The translations under genes were made by a program, and so were the position numbers. A stretch of DNA of 45,485 nt from Methanomassiliicoccus sp. UBA6 (GTDB lineage Archaea; Thermoplasmatota; Thermoplasmata; Methanomassiliicoccales; Methanomassiliicoccaceae): contig DAVH01000021.1 of the NCBI GenBank assembly GCA_002508545.1, forward strand, positions 698-46,182, written 5' to 3'. Shown here piece after piece: positions 7,510-15,898 of the stretch. The notes beneath the pieces are model-generated. The model had not been told where the DNA came from, did not search any database, and was given only the letters and a program-made list of their open reading frames with translations. Each line of letters begins with the position of its first letter. Position 1 is the stretch's first letter.

Positions 7510-8775
7510 ATGTTGATCGAGTTCAGGGTCAAGAACTTCCGTTCGTTCAAGAATGAGCAGACGTTCAGCATGCTGGCCTCTTTCGACCAGAGCCTTCCCG
7601 GTAATGCAATACAGCTCCCGACCAGGAAGGGCGACAGATTCCTCAACAGCGCAGCGATCTACGGGGCGAACGCCTCGGGTAAGTCGAACCTGGTTATCGC
7701 CCTCTCCCTGTTGCGGAACCTAGTCGCGCTATCGCACCAGCACCAGAAAGGCATGATGCTGAACTATCAGCCGTTCAGGTTCGACCATATCTCGGCCAAG
7801 GAGCCGACCGTCTTCGACATCGAGTTCGTCAAGAACGGGATAAGGTACGATTACCACCTTGCGTTCACCGCCAAGGAGGTGGTCGAGGAGTCGCTTTACT
7901 ATTACCCAAAGAACCGTCGGGCGATGATCTTCAGCAGAACGGGGCAGAAGTTCGAGTTCAATATCGATCAGGTTGAGCAGGAGGTCATCTCCCGGCGTGC
8001 GCTGGAGAACACACTCTACCTCTCGACGTCCGTACAGTTCAACTACAAGGGGACGGTCCAGGCATTTGAGTGGTTCAGGGACGATCTTATCGTCCTCGAC
8101 ACCACCGCCACCGACCCGCTGGTGGATAAGGTCGTCGAGCGGATGAACCACAACAAAAGGTTCAAGCAACAGCTCTTGAACGCCCTGCGCATCGCTGATC
8201 TGGGCATCGTCGGAGTGACCGGTAAGTTCCGCGATGTCTCGCCCAGGGAGTTGGAAGGCCAGTTCCCACCACAGCTTATCGGCGCGATGACGGTCATGGG
8301 TGGCCCATTCAGAATTCGGGACCTCAGGTTTGCTCACTCCGTCAAGGCAGAGAACGGGAACGAGGAAATGTTCGAGCTCGAGGACCATTTCGAGTCTGAG
8401 GGCACGAGGAGGTTGTTCGCCATTGTCGGCCCCATCATCGACTCCCTCACTGATGGCAAGACCATCGTGATCGACGAGATGGACACCAAGCTACACCACG
8501 ACATAAGCGATTGGATTGTCGGGCTGTTCCATGATCCAGAGCAGAACCGCAAGGGCGCCCAGCTGATCTTCAACACGCACGATATCCATCTGCTGGACCT
8601 CTCAAAGTTCAGAAGAGACCAGATATGGTTCGTGGAAAAGGACCCCGAGTGCGGGAGCACATCCCTCTACTCGCTCGCGGAGTTCGGGGAGCGGAAGGAC
8701 CGCGATATATTGAAGGCGTACACCCATGGCAGATACGGGGCCGTCCCGTTCATTTTGCCGGAAAAGGTGCTATAG
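7510..8775 (+). CDS. AAA-type ATPase, RloA-like (probable defence module)
   Basis: A 421-residue ATPase of the AAA_15/AAA_21 group. The N-terminus 'VKNFRSFKNEQ' is the usual SMC-like opening strand. Walker A is GANASGKS (residues 52-59), Walker B is IVIDEMD with D322 and E323, and the sensor is 'FNTHD' near residue 356. It is paired with RloB, as in RloA/RloB loci. The arrangement parallels other two-gene anti-phage systems where an SMC-like ATPase controls a Toprim protein (OLD/Gabija, PARIS). It ends in TAG; the next gene's TTG follows immediately in the same frame. Defence function is inferred from the gene pair, not shown. Confidence 0.85.
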   Translation: MLIEFRVKNFRSFKNEQTFSMLASFDQSLPGNAIQLPTRKGDRFLNSAAIYGANASGKSNLVIALSLLRNLVALSHQHQKGMMLNYQPFRFDHISAKEPTVFDIEFVKNGIRYDYHLAFTAKEVVEESLYYYPKNRRAMIFSRTGQKFEFNIDQVEQEVISRRALENTLYLSTSVQFNYKGTVQAFEWFRDDLIVLDTTATDPLVDKVVERMNHNKRFKQQLLNALRIADLGIVGVTGKFRDVSPRELEGQFPPQLIGAMTVMGGPFRIRDLRFAHSVKAENGNEEMFELEDHFESEGTRRLFAIVGPIIDSLTDGKTIVIDEMDTKLHHDISDWIVGLFHDPEQNRKGAQLIFNTHDIHLLDLSKFRRDQIWFVEKDPECGSTSLYSLAEFGERKDRDILKAYTHGRYGAVPFILPEKVL

Positions 8776-9405
8776 TTGCACCGGCCCAATCCCAGAAGGG
8801 TTGATTCAAGGGCCCCCAGGAACATCGTCCTGGTCGTCGTGGAAGGAGAGACGGAGAGGAACTACTTCAACAGCATGAAGGAGAGGGACTCGAACATAAG
8901 GATCGTCCTGGTGAAGCCGGGACCCGCCGATCCGGTTCGCCTTGTTGAAGCCTGCGTCGATCACATGAAGGACCGGGATGTGGACACCGACGGCGGAGAC
9001 CTCGCCATCTGCGCGTTCGATGTGGACGAGAATCCGCCGGAAAGGATCGCTCGGGCGTTGCAGCTTGCCGAGGTGCATGGCATCATCATTGCCTTGTCCA
9101 ACCCTTGCTTCGAGCTGTGGTTGACCTTGCACTATGAGGAGGTCCATCGATCGGTGGACCGCAGGGAGGCGGCGGCCATGATCAAGCGACGTTATCCCAA
9201 ATATACCAAGACCTGCGATCTCAAGCCCATGCTTGCTCATCGGGCGGCGGCCATGAGGCGATCGCGGGCCATTATGAACCTAGCTGGCGCGACCGATGTC
9301 ACGGACCTTGTCGGCATCAATCCGAGCTCCAGCATGCACCTCGCGCTGGAGGCCATAGACAAGCTGAAGGAGAGGAACAGGGGCAAGAGAGGCAGTTGCA
9401 GGTAG
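8776..9405 (+). CDS. RloB-family Toprim-like protein
   Basis: A 209-residue protein with RloB hallmarks: 'VVVEGETERNYF' with E23, acidic 'AFDVDEN' (D82, D84), and the family signature 'SNPCFELWLTLHY' (residues 108-120). These match a Toprim-like metal-binding nuclease core. The start is TTG 8776, directly after the TAG of the ATPase gene. An AAGGTG stretch 6 bases upstream supports initiation there, and the next suitable start would cut into the first strand. The stop is TAG. The partner ATPase probably controls its activity. Nuclease activity is inferred from the family. Confidence 0.82.
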   Translation: MHRPNPRRVDSRAPRNIVLVVVEGETERNYFNSMKERDSNIRIVLVKPGPADPVRLVEACVDHMKDRDVDTDGGDLAICAFDVDENPPERIARALQLAEVHGIIIALSNPCFELWLTLHYEEVHRSVDRREAAAMIKRRYPKYTKTCDLKPMLAHRAAAMRRSRAIMNLAGATDVTDLVGINPSSSMHLALEAIDKLKERNRGKRGSCR

Positions 9406-9428
9406 GAAGCGCACCTCTGCCTGCCAAC

Positions 9429-9435
9429 CTTTATC
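9429..9435 (+). promoter_or_regulatory. TATA-like box for the ACT-domain gene
   Basis: CTTTATC lies about 38 bases before ATG 9470, in the 64-base gap after rloB. Weak consensus; position fits a short leader. Confidence 0.3.
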
Positions 9436-9469
9436 AAGGTCGAGGATATTTGGCGTTCCCGGTCAGCAC

Positions 9470-10402
9470 ATGAGACTCTGGCAGTTTGGACGGTTGCACG
9501 GGAACAAGATCAGGATCGACGAGGAACTGGGGCAGGCCCTGGGACTGGTCAACGGAAGCCAGGTCTTCAGCGCCATGTTCCGCTACGACCACAACGGATC
9601 GACGTCCTACGAGATCGTCCTCTCGACCTTCGGGCCGGAGAACTACAGGCAGCTGTGCCAGCTGACGATCCGCATGCTCGATCAGCCGGGGGCATGCGCG
9701 CAGGCGGCGAAGTTCCTGTCCGACCGCAACGTGGACATCCTGAACTCGGTGTCGCTGAGCAACATCTCCGGGGTGGAGATGACCTGGAAGATGCTGGCCG
9801 ACCTTTCTTATTATGGTGAGCCGAGCGAACTGAAGGCGGAGTTCGACGCCCTGAAGAAGCAGCGGTCGTCGTCCCTCGAGCTCGTGGACACACTGGACAT
9901 CGAAGTATCGCACATCGCCGACCGCTACAACAAGGGCGCGGCGGCCGGGTCCCGCACCGTGAAGACCAAGCCGATCAAGCGAAAGCACAAGGCCTCGACG
10001 ATCATCGCCAACGGCGAGTTCGAGGTGCCCCAGGAGTTCCTGGACGAGGTCGACGGCCTCAGGGACGGCCAGCCGCTGATGATGGTCGGGGACATGGAGT
10101 CGTACGTGCTGTCGGTGACCCTCCTCGACCCCGGGGCCAAGCTCGTCCGCGCCTCGCTGGTCATACCGGACAAGCCGGGAGCGATCGCCCGGGTGGCCGA
10201 GGTCATGCAGAGGAACGGCGTGAACATGGTGTCGCTGCAGAGCGAGGTGCTGGTGTTCTACGAGTCGATGACCCTGGACATCATCGCCGACGTGAGCGCC
10301 GCGGGCATCGGGCCGGAGAAGCTACGCTCGGCGCTGGAGGATGCCCTCACCATGGAAAAGGGCAAGTACTTCGTCGATCAGCTGGAGAGCATCGACCTCT
10401 GA
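9470..10402 (+). CDS. Tandem ACT-domain protein, possible regulator of the acs operon
   Basis: A 310-residue protein. The N-terminus ('MRLWQFGRLHGNKIRIDEELGQALGL') resembles a small swapped-hairpin DNA-binding or loop region, and a similar motif recurs at about 182-195 ('GEFEVPQEFLDEVDGL'). Each is followed by an ACT domain: 'LTIRMLDQPGACAQAAKFL' near residue 64 and 'ASLVIPDKPGAIARVAEVM' near 228. ACT domains usually bind amino acids or other small ligands. It therefore looks like an internally duplicated AbrB/ACT-like unit. It is on the same strand 145 bases before acsB, so regulation of acs in response to a metabolite is a reasonable guess, not established. Confidence 0.6.
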   Translation: MRLWQFGRLHGNKIRIDEELGQALGLVNGSQVFSAMFRYDHNGSTSYEIVLSTFGPENYRQLCQLTIRMLDQPGACAQAAKFLSDRNVDILNSVSLSNISGVEMTWKMLADLSYYGEPSELKAEFDALKKQRSSSLELVDTLDIEVSHIADRYNKGAAAGSRTVKTKPIKRKHKASTIIANGEFEVPQEFLDEVDGLRDGQPLMMVGDMESYVLSVTLLDPGAKLVRASLVIPDKPGAIARVAEVMQRNGVNMVSLQSEVLVFYESMTLDIIADVSAAGIGPEKLRSALEDALTMEKGKYFVDQLESIDL

Positions 10403-10547
10403 ACCCTCCCGCTGACCAGGCGAACTGTGGCGAAGGGTTGAAGTACCGAAGGTCAATGATAAGTGGGCCCCGCGGCGCAAGCCCGCCGCCTCGGGCCATA
10501 GCCGACCGCACTGCCGGCAGAGCCCGGCGCCGTCGGGAGGACCCATC

Positions 10548-12689
10548 GTGAACGCCATCTCCAACCATGACCTGTTCGCCCTCGCCATCCAGGGAGGGCA
10601 TGTAGCTCTCGGCCTCGCTGATGCCGCGCTGAAGGAGGCGCTGTCGAAGTACGGAGCGGACCGCCCGGTGGAGTACCCGGAGACCTGCTACGAGCTGCCG
10701 GCCGTGTACGCGTGGGACGGCCGGGAGGCCAAGACGCTCGGGCAGCTTGCGCCGATCCTTGATTCTTGCCGCTCCAAGCTCGCCGACGAGCCGACGGTAC
10801 AGAACGCCCTCGCCGCCGGGGAGGTGACCATGCTCGCCGCCGAGGTCATCGAGGCGCTGAAGTACATCGATGACCAGCGGCCGTACGAGGGCTCGGGCTA
10901 CATGGGCTTCGTCCCGGACAAGGTCATCCGCGAGCTCGGCTTCGCGTTCGTCGATGACACCATACCGGGAGCGGCGGTGCTCGTCGGCAAATGCCCGGAC
11001 CCCGACGCGCTGGTGAGGATCGTCCGCGACCTGCAGTCCAAGGGCATACTGATCATAGCTTCGGGCGAGGTGATCGGACAGCTGGCGTCGAGGAACGTGC
11101 AGATGGGCGAGCGCTCCCGGCTGTACCCCGTGGGGGAGGGGACGCAGATCGTCCACGCCCTCAACTTCGCCATCCGCGCCGCGCTGTCGTTCGGCGGGGT
11201 GCAGAGGGGCGACCGCGACGGAATAGCGTCATACCTCGCGAAGCGCCCGAAGGTGTTCGTGCTGGAGTTCGGTCCGCTGGATGCGGTGACCGCAGGCGCG
11301 GCCTTCGCCGCGGTGCTCAACGGCGCGTGCATCGTGACCGACCAGGCGGTGGAGGGCATACCGGAGAAGGTGGTGCAGGTCGCCGAGCCGGACAAGATGG
11401 TGCAGGCGGCGCTCGAGCTCAGGGGCATCAAGGTGAAGCTGGCGCCGGTGGACATCCCGGTCGCCTACGGCCCGGCGTTCGAGGGCGAGGTCGTCCGGCG
11501 TCCGGACACCTACATCGAGGCCGGGGGCGCGGCGAAGACGCTGGCGTTCGAGCTCCTTAGGGTCCGCCCGGAGGACGAGGTCGAGGACGGCCGCATCGAG
11601 GTCATCGGGCCGGACGTCGACTCGATGCCTGAAGGCGGGAAGACCGCGATAGCCATCCTCGTGGACGTGTACGGAAAGAGGATGAGCGAGGACTTCGAGG
11701 GCGTGCTGGAGCGGCGCATCCACCTCTTTGTCAACTACGCCGAGGGAGCATGGCACACCGGCCAGAGGAACATACTTTGGATACGGCTGAGCAGGCCGGC
11801 GGTGGCCGCGGGCCTCAGGTTCAAGCACTTCGGCGATATCCTGATCACCAAGCTGAAGGAGGAGTTCGGCAACATCGTGTCCCGCGTCCAGGTGACCATC
11901 GTGACCGACGAGGAGGAGGCGCGGAAGCGCCTGCCCGAAGCTCTCGACGTCTACGCGCAGCGCGATGCCCGCGTGGCCGGGCTTACCGACGAGAGCGTGG
12001 ATAGGTTCTTCACCTGCAAGCTCTGCAGCTCGTTCGCGCCGGACCACGTGTGCGTGGTGACGCCCGAAAGGCTCGGACTGTGCGGGGCGGTCAACTGGCT
12101 GGACGCCAAGGCAGCGGAGGAGATCGACCCCAACGGGCCGAACCAGGGCGTGGTCAAGGGCGAGTGCCTGGACGAAACGAAGGGGCAGTGGCGCGGGGTC
12201 AACGAGGCGGTGTTCGAGAGCACGCATCACAAGATCGAGCGGTTCAACGCCTACACCATGATGGAGGACCCCATGACCTCGTGCGGATGCTTCGAGGTGA
12301 TCGTCGCCATGACCGCCGACGCGCAGGCGGTCATCGCCGTCAACCGCGAGTATCCGGGCATGACCCCGATCGGCATGAAGTTCTCGTCCCTCGCCGGCTC
12401 GGTCGGCGGAGGGCGGCAGACCCCGGGCTTCATCGGGGTAGGAAGAAAATATATTACCAGCCGGAAGTTCATCCCCGCCGACGGGGGCTTCCTTCGCATC
12501 GCCTGGATGCCCAGGGAGCTGAAGGAGGCGATGCGCGACGCCCTCCAGAAAAGGGCCGAGGAGCTCGGAGAGCCGGGCTTCGTGGACAAGATCGCCGACG
12601 AGACGGTCACCACCGACGCCGAGGGCCTGGTCGAATGGATGGTCAAAGTGGACCACCCCGCGCTGAAGATGCCCCCGCTGCTATCATAG
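10548..12689 (+). CDS. acsB: Acetyl-CoA synthase, full-length bacterial-type
   Basis: A 713-residue acetyl-CoA synthase, which joins CO, a methyl group from the corrinoid protein, and CoA at the Ni-Ni-[4Fe-4S] A-cluster. Ligand cysteines are C490, C493, C502, C512, and C579 and C581 (motif 'CGCFE'). The spacings 3-9-10-67-2 equal those of the Moorella enzyme. Unlike the shorter archaeal CdhC, it keeps the N-terminal domain (about 310 residues) that contacts CODH in the bacterial complex. The start is GTG 10548 with GGGAGG 7 bases upstream. It heads an acsB-acsD-acsC operon; no CODH gene is adjacent. The stop is TAG, and acsD begins 15 bases later in the same frame. Confidence 0.97.
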   Translation: MNAISNHDLFALAIQGGHVALGLADAALKEALSKYGADRPVEYPETCYELPAVYAWDGREAKTLGQLAPILDSCRSKLADEPTVQNALAAGEVTMLAAEVIEALKYIDDQRPYEGSGYMGFVPDKVIRELGFAFVDDTIPGAAVLVGKCPDPDALVRIVRDLQSKGILIIASGEVIGQLASRNVQMGERSRLYPVGEGTQIVHALNFAIRAALSFGGVQRGDRDGIASYLAKRPKVFVLEFGPLDAVTAGAAFAAVLNGACIVTDQAVEGIPEKVVQVAEPDKMVQAALELRGIKVKLAPVDIPVAYGPAFEGEVVRRPDTYIEAGGAAKTLAFELLRVRPEDEVEDGRIEVIGPDVDSMPEGGKTAIAILVDVYGKRMSEDFEGVLERRIHLFVNYAEGAWHTGQRNILWIRLSRPAVAAGLRFKHFGDILITKLKEEFGNIVSRVQVTIVTDEEEARKRLPEALDVYAQRDARVAGLTDESVDRFFTCKLCSSFAPDHVCVVTPERLGLCGAVNWLDAKAAEEIDPNGPNQGVVKGECLDETKGQWRGVNEAVFESTHHKIERFNAYTMMEDPMTSCGCFEVIVAMTADAQAVIAVNREYPGMTPIGMKFSSLAGSVGGGRQTPGFIGVGRKYITSRKFIPADGGFLRIAWMPRELKEAMRDALQKRAEELGEPGFVDKIADETVTTDAEGLVEWMVKVDHPALKMPPLLS

Positions 12690-12704
12690 TCAAGAGGAAT
12701 CATC

Positions 12705-13655
12705 ATGGTCGAGGTACCCATCCCCAAGGAGAAGTGGTCAGGAAAGATCGGAGCTGTCAAGCTGGGCGCTTCGCCTGCGGAAGGCGGCAGCCGCCAGACC
12801 GTCGAGGTCGGGGGAGAGGCGGGCATGCCGTTCCTCTCCTACGAAGGGCTGGGCAAGAGGCAGCTGCTGGCCGGGGAGGTCATCGACGACCCCTCGCAGC
12901 TCACCGAGCTCGCGGCCCGCGCGTTCGGCGATGCCGTCAAGGACCCGGCCGCCTGGGCCAAGAGGTGGGTGGACGGGTTCCATGCCGACCTGGTGTGCCT
13001 GAAGCTGAGGAGCACCAACCCCGAGGGCATGAACGCTTCCCCGGAGGAAGCGGCGAAGACCGTGATCGCCGTGCTCAAGGCCGTGAGCGTGCCCATCATC
13101 GTCTACGGATGCGGGCAGGAGGAGAAGGACGCCAAGGTCATGGAGGCGGTGAGCAACGCCTGCGCCAAGGAGCGCGTCCTCCTCGGGCAGGCGGAGGAGA
13201 CGGCGTACAAGACCATCTCCGCGGCGGCGATGTCGAACCACCACGCGCTGGTGGCGTTCTCCAACCTCGACATCAACCTCGCCAAGCAGATGAACATCCT
13301 GCTGGCCGACTTCGGCGTGAAGTTTGACAACGTGGTCATGGACCCCCTGATGGCCGGCCTGGGAATGGGGCTCGAGTACTCCTACTCCGTCAACGAGCGC
13401 ATACGCATCGCCGCGCTGATGGGCGACCGCATGCTCCAGGCGCCGATGCTGTGCGACATCACCTCGTCCTGGGAGGCGCGCGAGGCCACCGAGGAGAACG
13501 CGCAGTGGGGCGAAGCCGAGGAGCGGGGGACCTGGTGGGAGGCGACGACGGGACTCGCCGCCCTGATGTCGGGAGCCGATGTCCTGGTCGTCCGCAGCCC
13601 GAGGTCGATGAACGTGCTCAGGGAAGCGATCGACGACCTGAGAGGTGGTCAGTGA
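12705..13655 (+). CDS. acsD: Corrinoid iron-sulfur protein, small subunit
   Basis: A 316-residue protein of the CdhD/AcsD family with a TIM-barrel-like pattern ('VPIIVYGCGQEEKDAKVMEAV', 'NHHALVAFSNLDINLAKQMN', 'DPLMAGLGMGLEYSYS'). The small subunit pairs with AcsC to hold the cobamide that carries the methyl group from methyl-H4F to acetyl-CoA synthase. Length fits the bacterial subunit (about 320). AGAGGAA lies upstream of ATG 12705. Its stop overlaps the start of acsC (TGATG). Confidence 0.95.
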   Translation: MVEVPIPKEKWSGKIGAVKLGASPAEGGSRQTVEVGGEAGMPFLSYEGLGKRQLLAGEVIDDPSQLTELAARAFGDAVKDPAAWAKRWVDGFHADLVCLKLRSTNPEGMNASPEEAAKTVIAVLKAVSVPIIVYGCGQEEKDAKVMEAVSNACAKERVLLGQAEETAYKTISAAAMSNHHALVAFSNLDINLAKQMNILLADFGVKFDNVVMDPLMAGLGMGLEYSYSVNERIRIAALMGDRMLQAPMLCDITSSWEAREATEENAQWGEAEERGTWWEATTGLAALMSGADVLVVRSPRSMNVLREAIDDLRGGQ

Positions 13656-14977
13656 TGCCGACGGCGATCGAGATATTCAAGTACCTGCCGAAGAAGAACT
13701 GCGGGAAGTGCAACTTCCCCACCTGCCTCGCGTTCGCGATGCAGCTGGCCAATTCCAAGGCGAAGCTCGCCGACTGCCCCTTCGTGACCGATGAGGCCAA
13801 GGCCAAGCTGGAGGCGTCCTCCGCCCCGCCCATACGCCTCGTCAGCATCGGCGCCGGGGATGCGAAGATCGAGATCGGGGACGAGACCGAGCTGTACCGC
13901 CACGACAAGAAGTTCTTCCATCAGACCAGGTACGCGATCGTCATCTCCGACAACGCCGATGAGAAGGAGGCCGCGGCCAAGCTGAAGAGGGCGGCGGACC
14001 TGAGGTTCGAGCGCGTCGGCCAGATGCTGGCGATGGACATGCTGGGGGTGCGCAACGACTCCGGCGACAAGGCGAAGTTCGCCGCGATGGTCGCCCGGGT
14101 GGCCGGGGAGAGCGCCCTGCCGCTGGTGCTGATGAGCGACGACGCCGAGGCGATCAGGGCCGCGGCGTCCGCCGCGAAGCTGAGCAGACCGCTGATCTAC
14201 GCCGCCTCGGAGTCCAACTGGCAGACGATGGCCTCCGCCGCCAAGGAGCTGAAGTTTCCGCTCGCGGTGAAGCACAGCGAGCTCAACGGCCTCGCGGACC
14301 TGGTGGAGAAAATTCGAGCTTCGGGCGTGGAGGACATAGTGCTCGACCTCTGCCCGAGCGGCCTGCAGCAGCTGGTGGAGAGGAACACCATCGTGCGCAA
14401 GAACGCGGTGAAGAAGACCTTCCGCGGCCTCGGGTACCCGATCGTCACCAACGCATGCGGGAGCGGACAGGCGGTGCTCATGGCGCTGGTCTCGACGATG
14501 AAGTACGGCGGCATCGTGCTGCTGGACGACCTCGACCCGGCGCACGCCATCCCGCTGTTCGTGCTGCGGCAGAACATCTACACCGATCCCCAGGTTCCGA
14601 TACAGGTGAAGGCTGGACTGTACCCGATCAACAACCCCGGCGAGGACTCGCCGGTGCTGTTCACCACCAACTTCTCCCTGACCTACTTCACCGTGGCGGC
14701 GGACATCGAGAAGAGCCGGGTGCCCGCCTGGCTCCTTGTCGTCGATACCGAGGGCCTGTCGGTGATGACCGCCTTCTCCGCCGGGAAGATGACCGCCGAG
14801 AGCGTGGCCGAGGCGCTGCGCTCCAGCGGGGCGCTGGAGAAGAGCAGGCGGGAAATGGTCATCATCCCCGGGATGCTCTCCAGGATGTCCGGCAAGCTGC
14901 AGGAGCTGGCGGGCGTCAAGGTCGTCGTCGGTCCGCGCGAGTCGTCGGGCATCGCCAAGATGCTGCGCTCGCTCTGA
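13655..14977 (+). CDS. acsC: Corrinoid iron-sulfur protein, large subunit
   Basis: A 440-residue protein. The N-terminal [4Fe-4S] domain has C16-x2-C19-x4-C24-x16-C41 ('KKNCGKCNFPTCLAFAM'), which reactivates the cobalt. A TIM barrel and a C-terminal corrinoid-binding domain follow ('VVVGPRESSGIAKML' at the end). I chose ATG 13655, which overlaps the stop of acsD and starts at the conserved 'MPTAIEIFKYLPKKNC'; the open frame upstream to 13451 is antisense noise within acsD. It accepts the methyl group from AcsE and hands it to AcsB. RACo (21191) would reactivate it after oxidation. Confidence 0.96.
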   Translation: MPTAIEIFKYLPKKNCGKCNFPTCLAFAMQLANSKAKLADCPFVTDEAKAKLEASSAPPIRLVSIGAGDAKIEIGDETELYRHDKKFFHQTRYAIVISDNADEKEAAAKLKRAADLRFERVGQMLAMDMLGVRNDSGDKAKFAAMVARVAGESALPLVLMSDDAEAIRAAASAAKLSRPLIYAASESNWQTMASAAKELKFPLAVKHSELNGLADLVEKIRASGVEDIVLDLCPSGLQQLVERNTIVRKNAVKKTFRGLGYPIVTNACGSGQAVLMALVSTMKYGGIVLLDDLDPAHAIPLFVLRQNIYTDPQVPIQVKAGLYPINNPGEDSPVLFTTNFSLTYFTVAADIEKSRVPAWLLVVDTEGLSVMTAFSAGKMTAESVAEALRSSGALEKSRREMVIIPGMLSRMSGKLQELAGVKVVVGPRESSGIAKMLRSL

Positions 14978-14980
14978 GCG

Positions 14981-15898
14981 TCACGTCCTGCGCAACCGGG
15001 CCAGCAACCTCTTTGCGCGCTCCGACCATGAGCGCTCCATGCGCTCCCGGGAGAACATCACCAGTCCCAGCGCGGTGAACGCCGCGAAGAACCCGGCGGC
15101 CAGGAGAACGCCGCCCGTCGTGTCGAACAGCTGCGCGGAGCCTTCCGTCCCTCCCATGATGTAGTTGCTGCCGTACGTCAGGACCATCGGGTTGCCGTAG
15201 ATCAGCAGCTGGTACTCCAGGGGAAGCGCCTCGGTGTAGTTGTCGTAGGTGAGGGTCGGATCCGCCCGCATCGCCGCGACGGCCCCCATGCTGATGGAGA
15301 TGGGGAAGATCACCGAGAGGGTGAAGAACACAATGATGGCCACGGCCACCATCGCCCCCTTCTTCGACCCCATGGTGGAGAGGGCAAGGCCGAGCGACGA
15401 GAAGACCAGGATGGTCAGGAACGGGAACACCATGGAGGCGGCGAGCCTGTCCAGGTCGAGCATGGGGACGTCCATGAACGAGAACACGAGCAGGTACGCT
15501 GCCAGGGCGATGAACATGGCGATCAGCACCATGGCCACGACGACGATCAGCTTGCTGAGGTAGAAGGCTCGACCGCGGACCTTGTGGCTCAGCGTGTAGC
15601 GGCCCATCCCGCTCTCCTTCTCCGCGCTCATGGCCATCGCCGATGCGCCGATGAACACGGCCGTGAGGAGGCTTCCCACGGTGCCCCAGTAGTTGACCAG
15701 GGCACTGGCCTGGCTCGCCTCGAGGGAGGCCTTGGTGACCACGCTCGACCCGTAGGTGGTGCTCTGCACGTAGGCGGCGCAGATGGTGAGGGCGATGATG
15801 AACGACGTCACGACCAGCATCACCATGAAGATGACGAACAGCGAGTCCGAGGTCAGGAGCTTGATGTCCTTCCTCAGGTGGATGGCGAGCTCGTTCAT
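14981..15898 (-). CDS. ABC-2 type transporter permease
   Basis: A 305-residue membrane protein with a hydrophobic N-terminal segment after 'MNELAIHLRKDIKLL', a large loop, and five further membrane segments. The 'SAEKESGMGRYTLSHKVRGRAFYLSK' loop is typical of ABC-2 permeases of the NosY/gliding type. It starts at ATG 15898, inside an ATGA overlap with the ATPase gene. It converges with acsC, three bases away. Substrate unknown. Confidence 0.85.
   Translation of the reverse strand: MNELAIHLRKDIKLLTSDSLFVIFMVMLVVTSFIIALTICAAYVQSTTYGSSVVTKASLEASQASALVNYWGTVGSLLTAVFIGASAMAMSAEKESGMGRYTLSHKVRGRAFYLSKLIVVVAMVLIAMFIALAAYLLVFSFMDVPMLDLDRLAASMVFPFLTILVFSSLGLALSTMGSKKGAMVAVAIIVFFTLSVIFPISISMGAVAAMRADPTLTYDNYTEALPLEYQLLIYGNPMVLTYGSNYIMGGTEGSAQLFDTTGGVLLAAGFFAAFTALGLVMFSRERMERSWSERAKRLLARLRRT

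Noticed and set aside
11229..12656. 475-codon minus-strand open frame within acsB
   Set aside because: Antisense shadow of acsB with a low-complexity His/Leu/Arg-rich translation and no ribosome site.
12050..13327. 425-codon plus-strand frame across acsB and acsD
   Set aside because: It runs in another frame over two certain genes and has an Arg/Gly-rich shadow composition.
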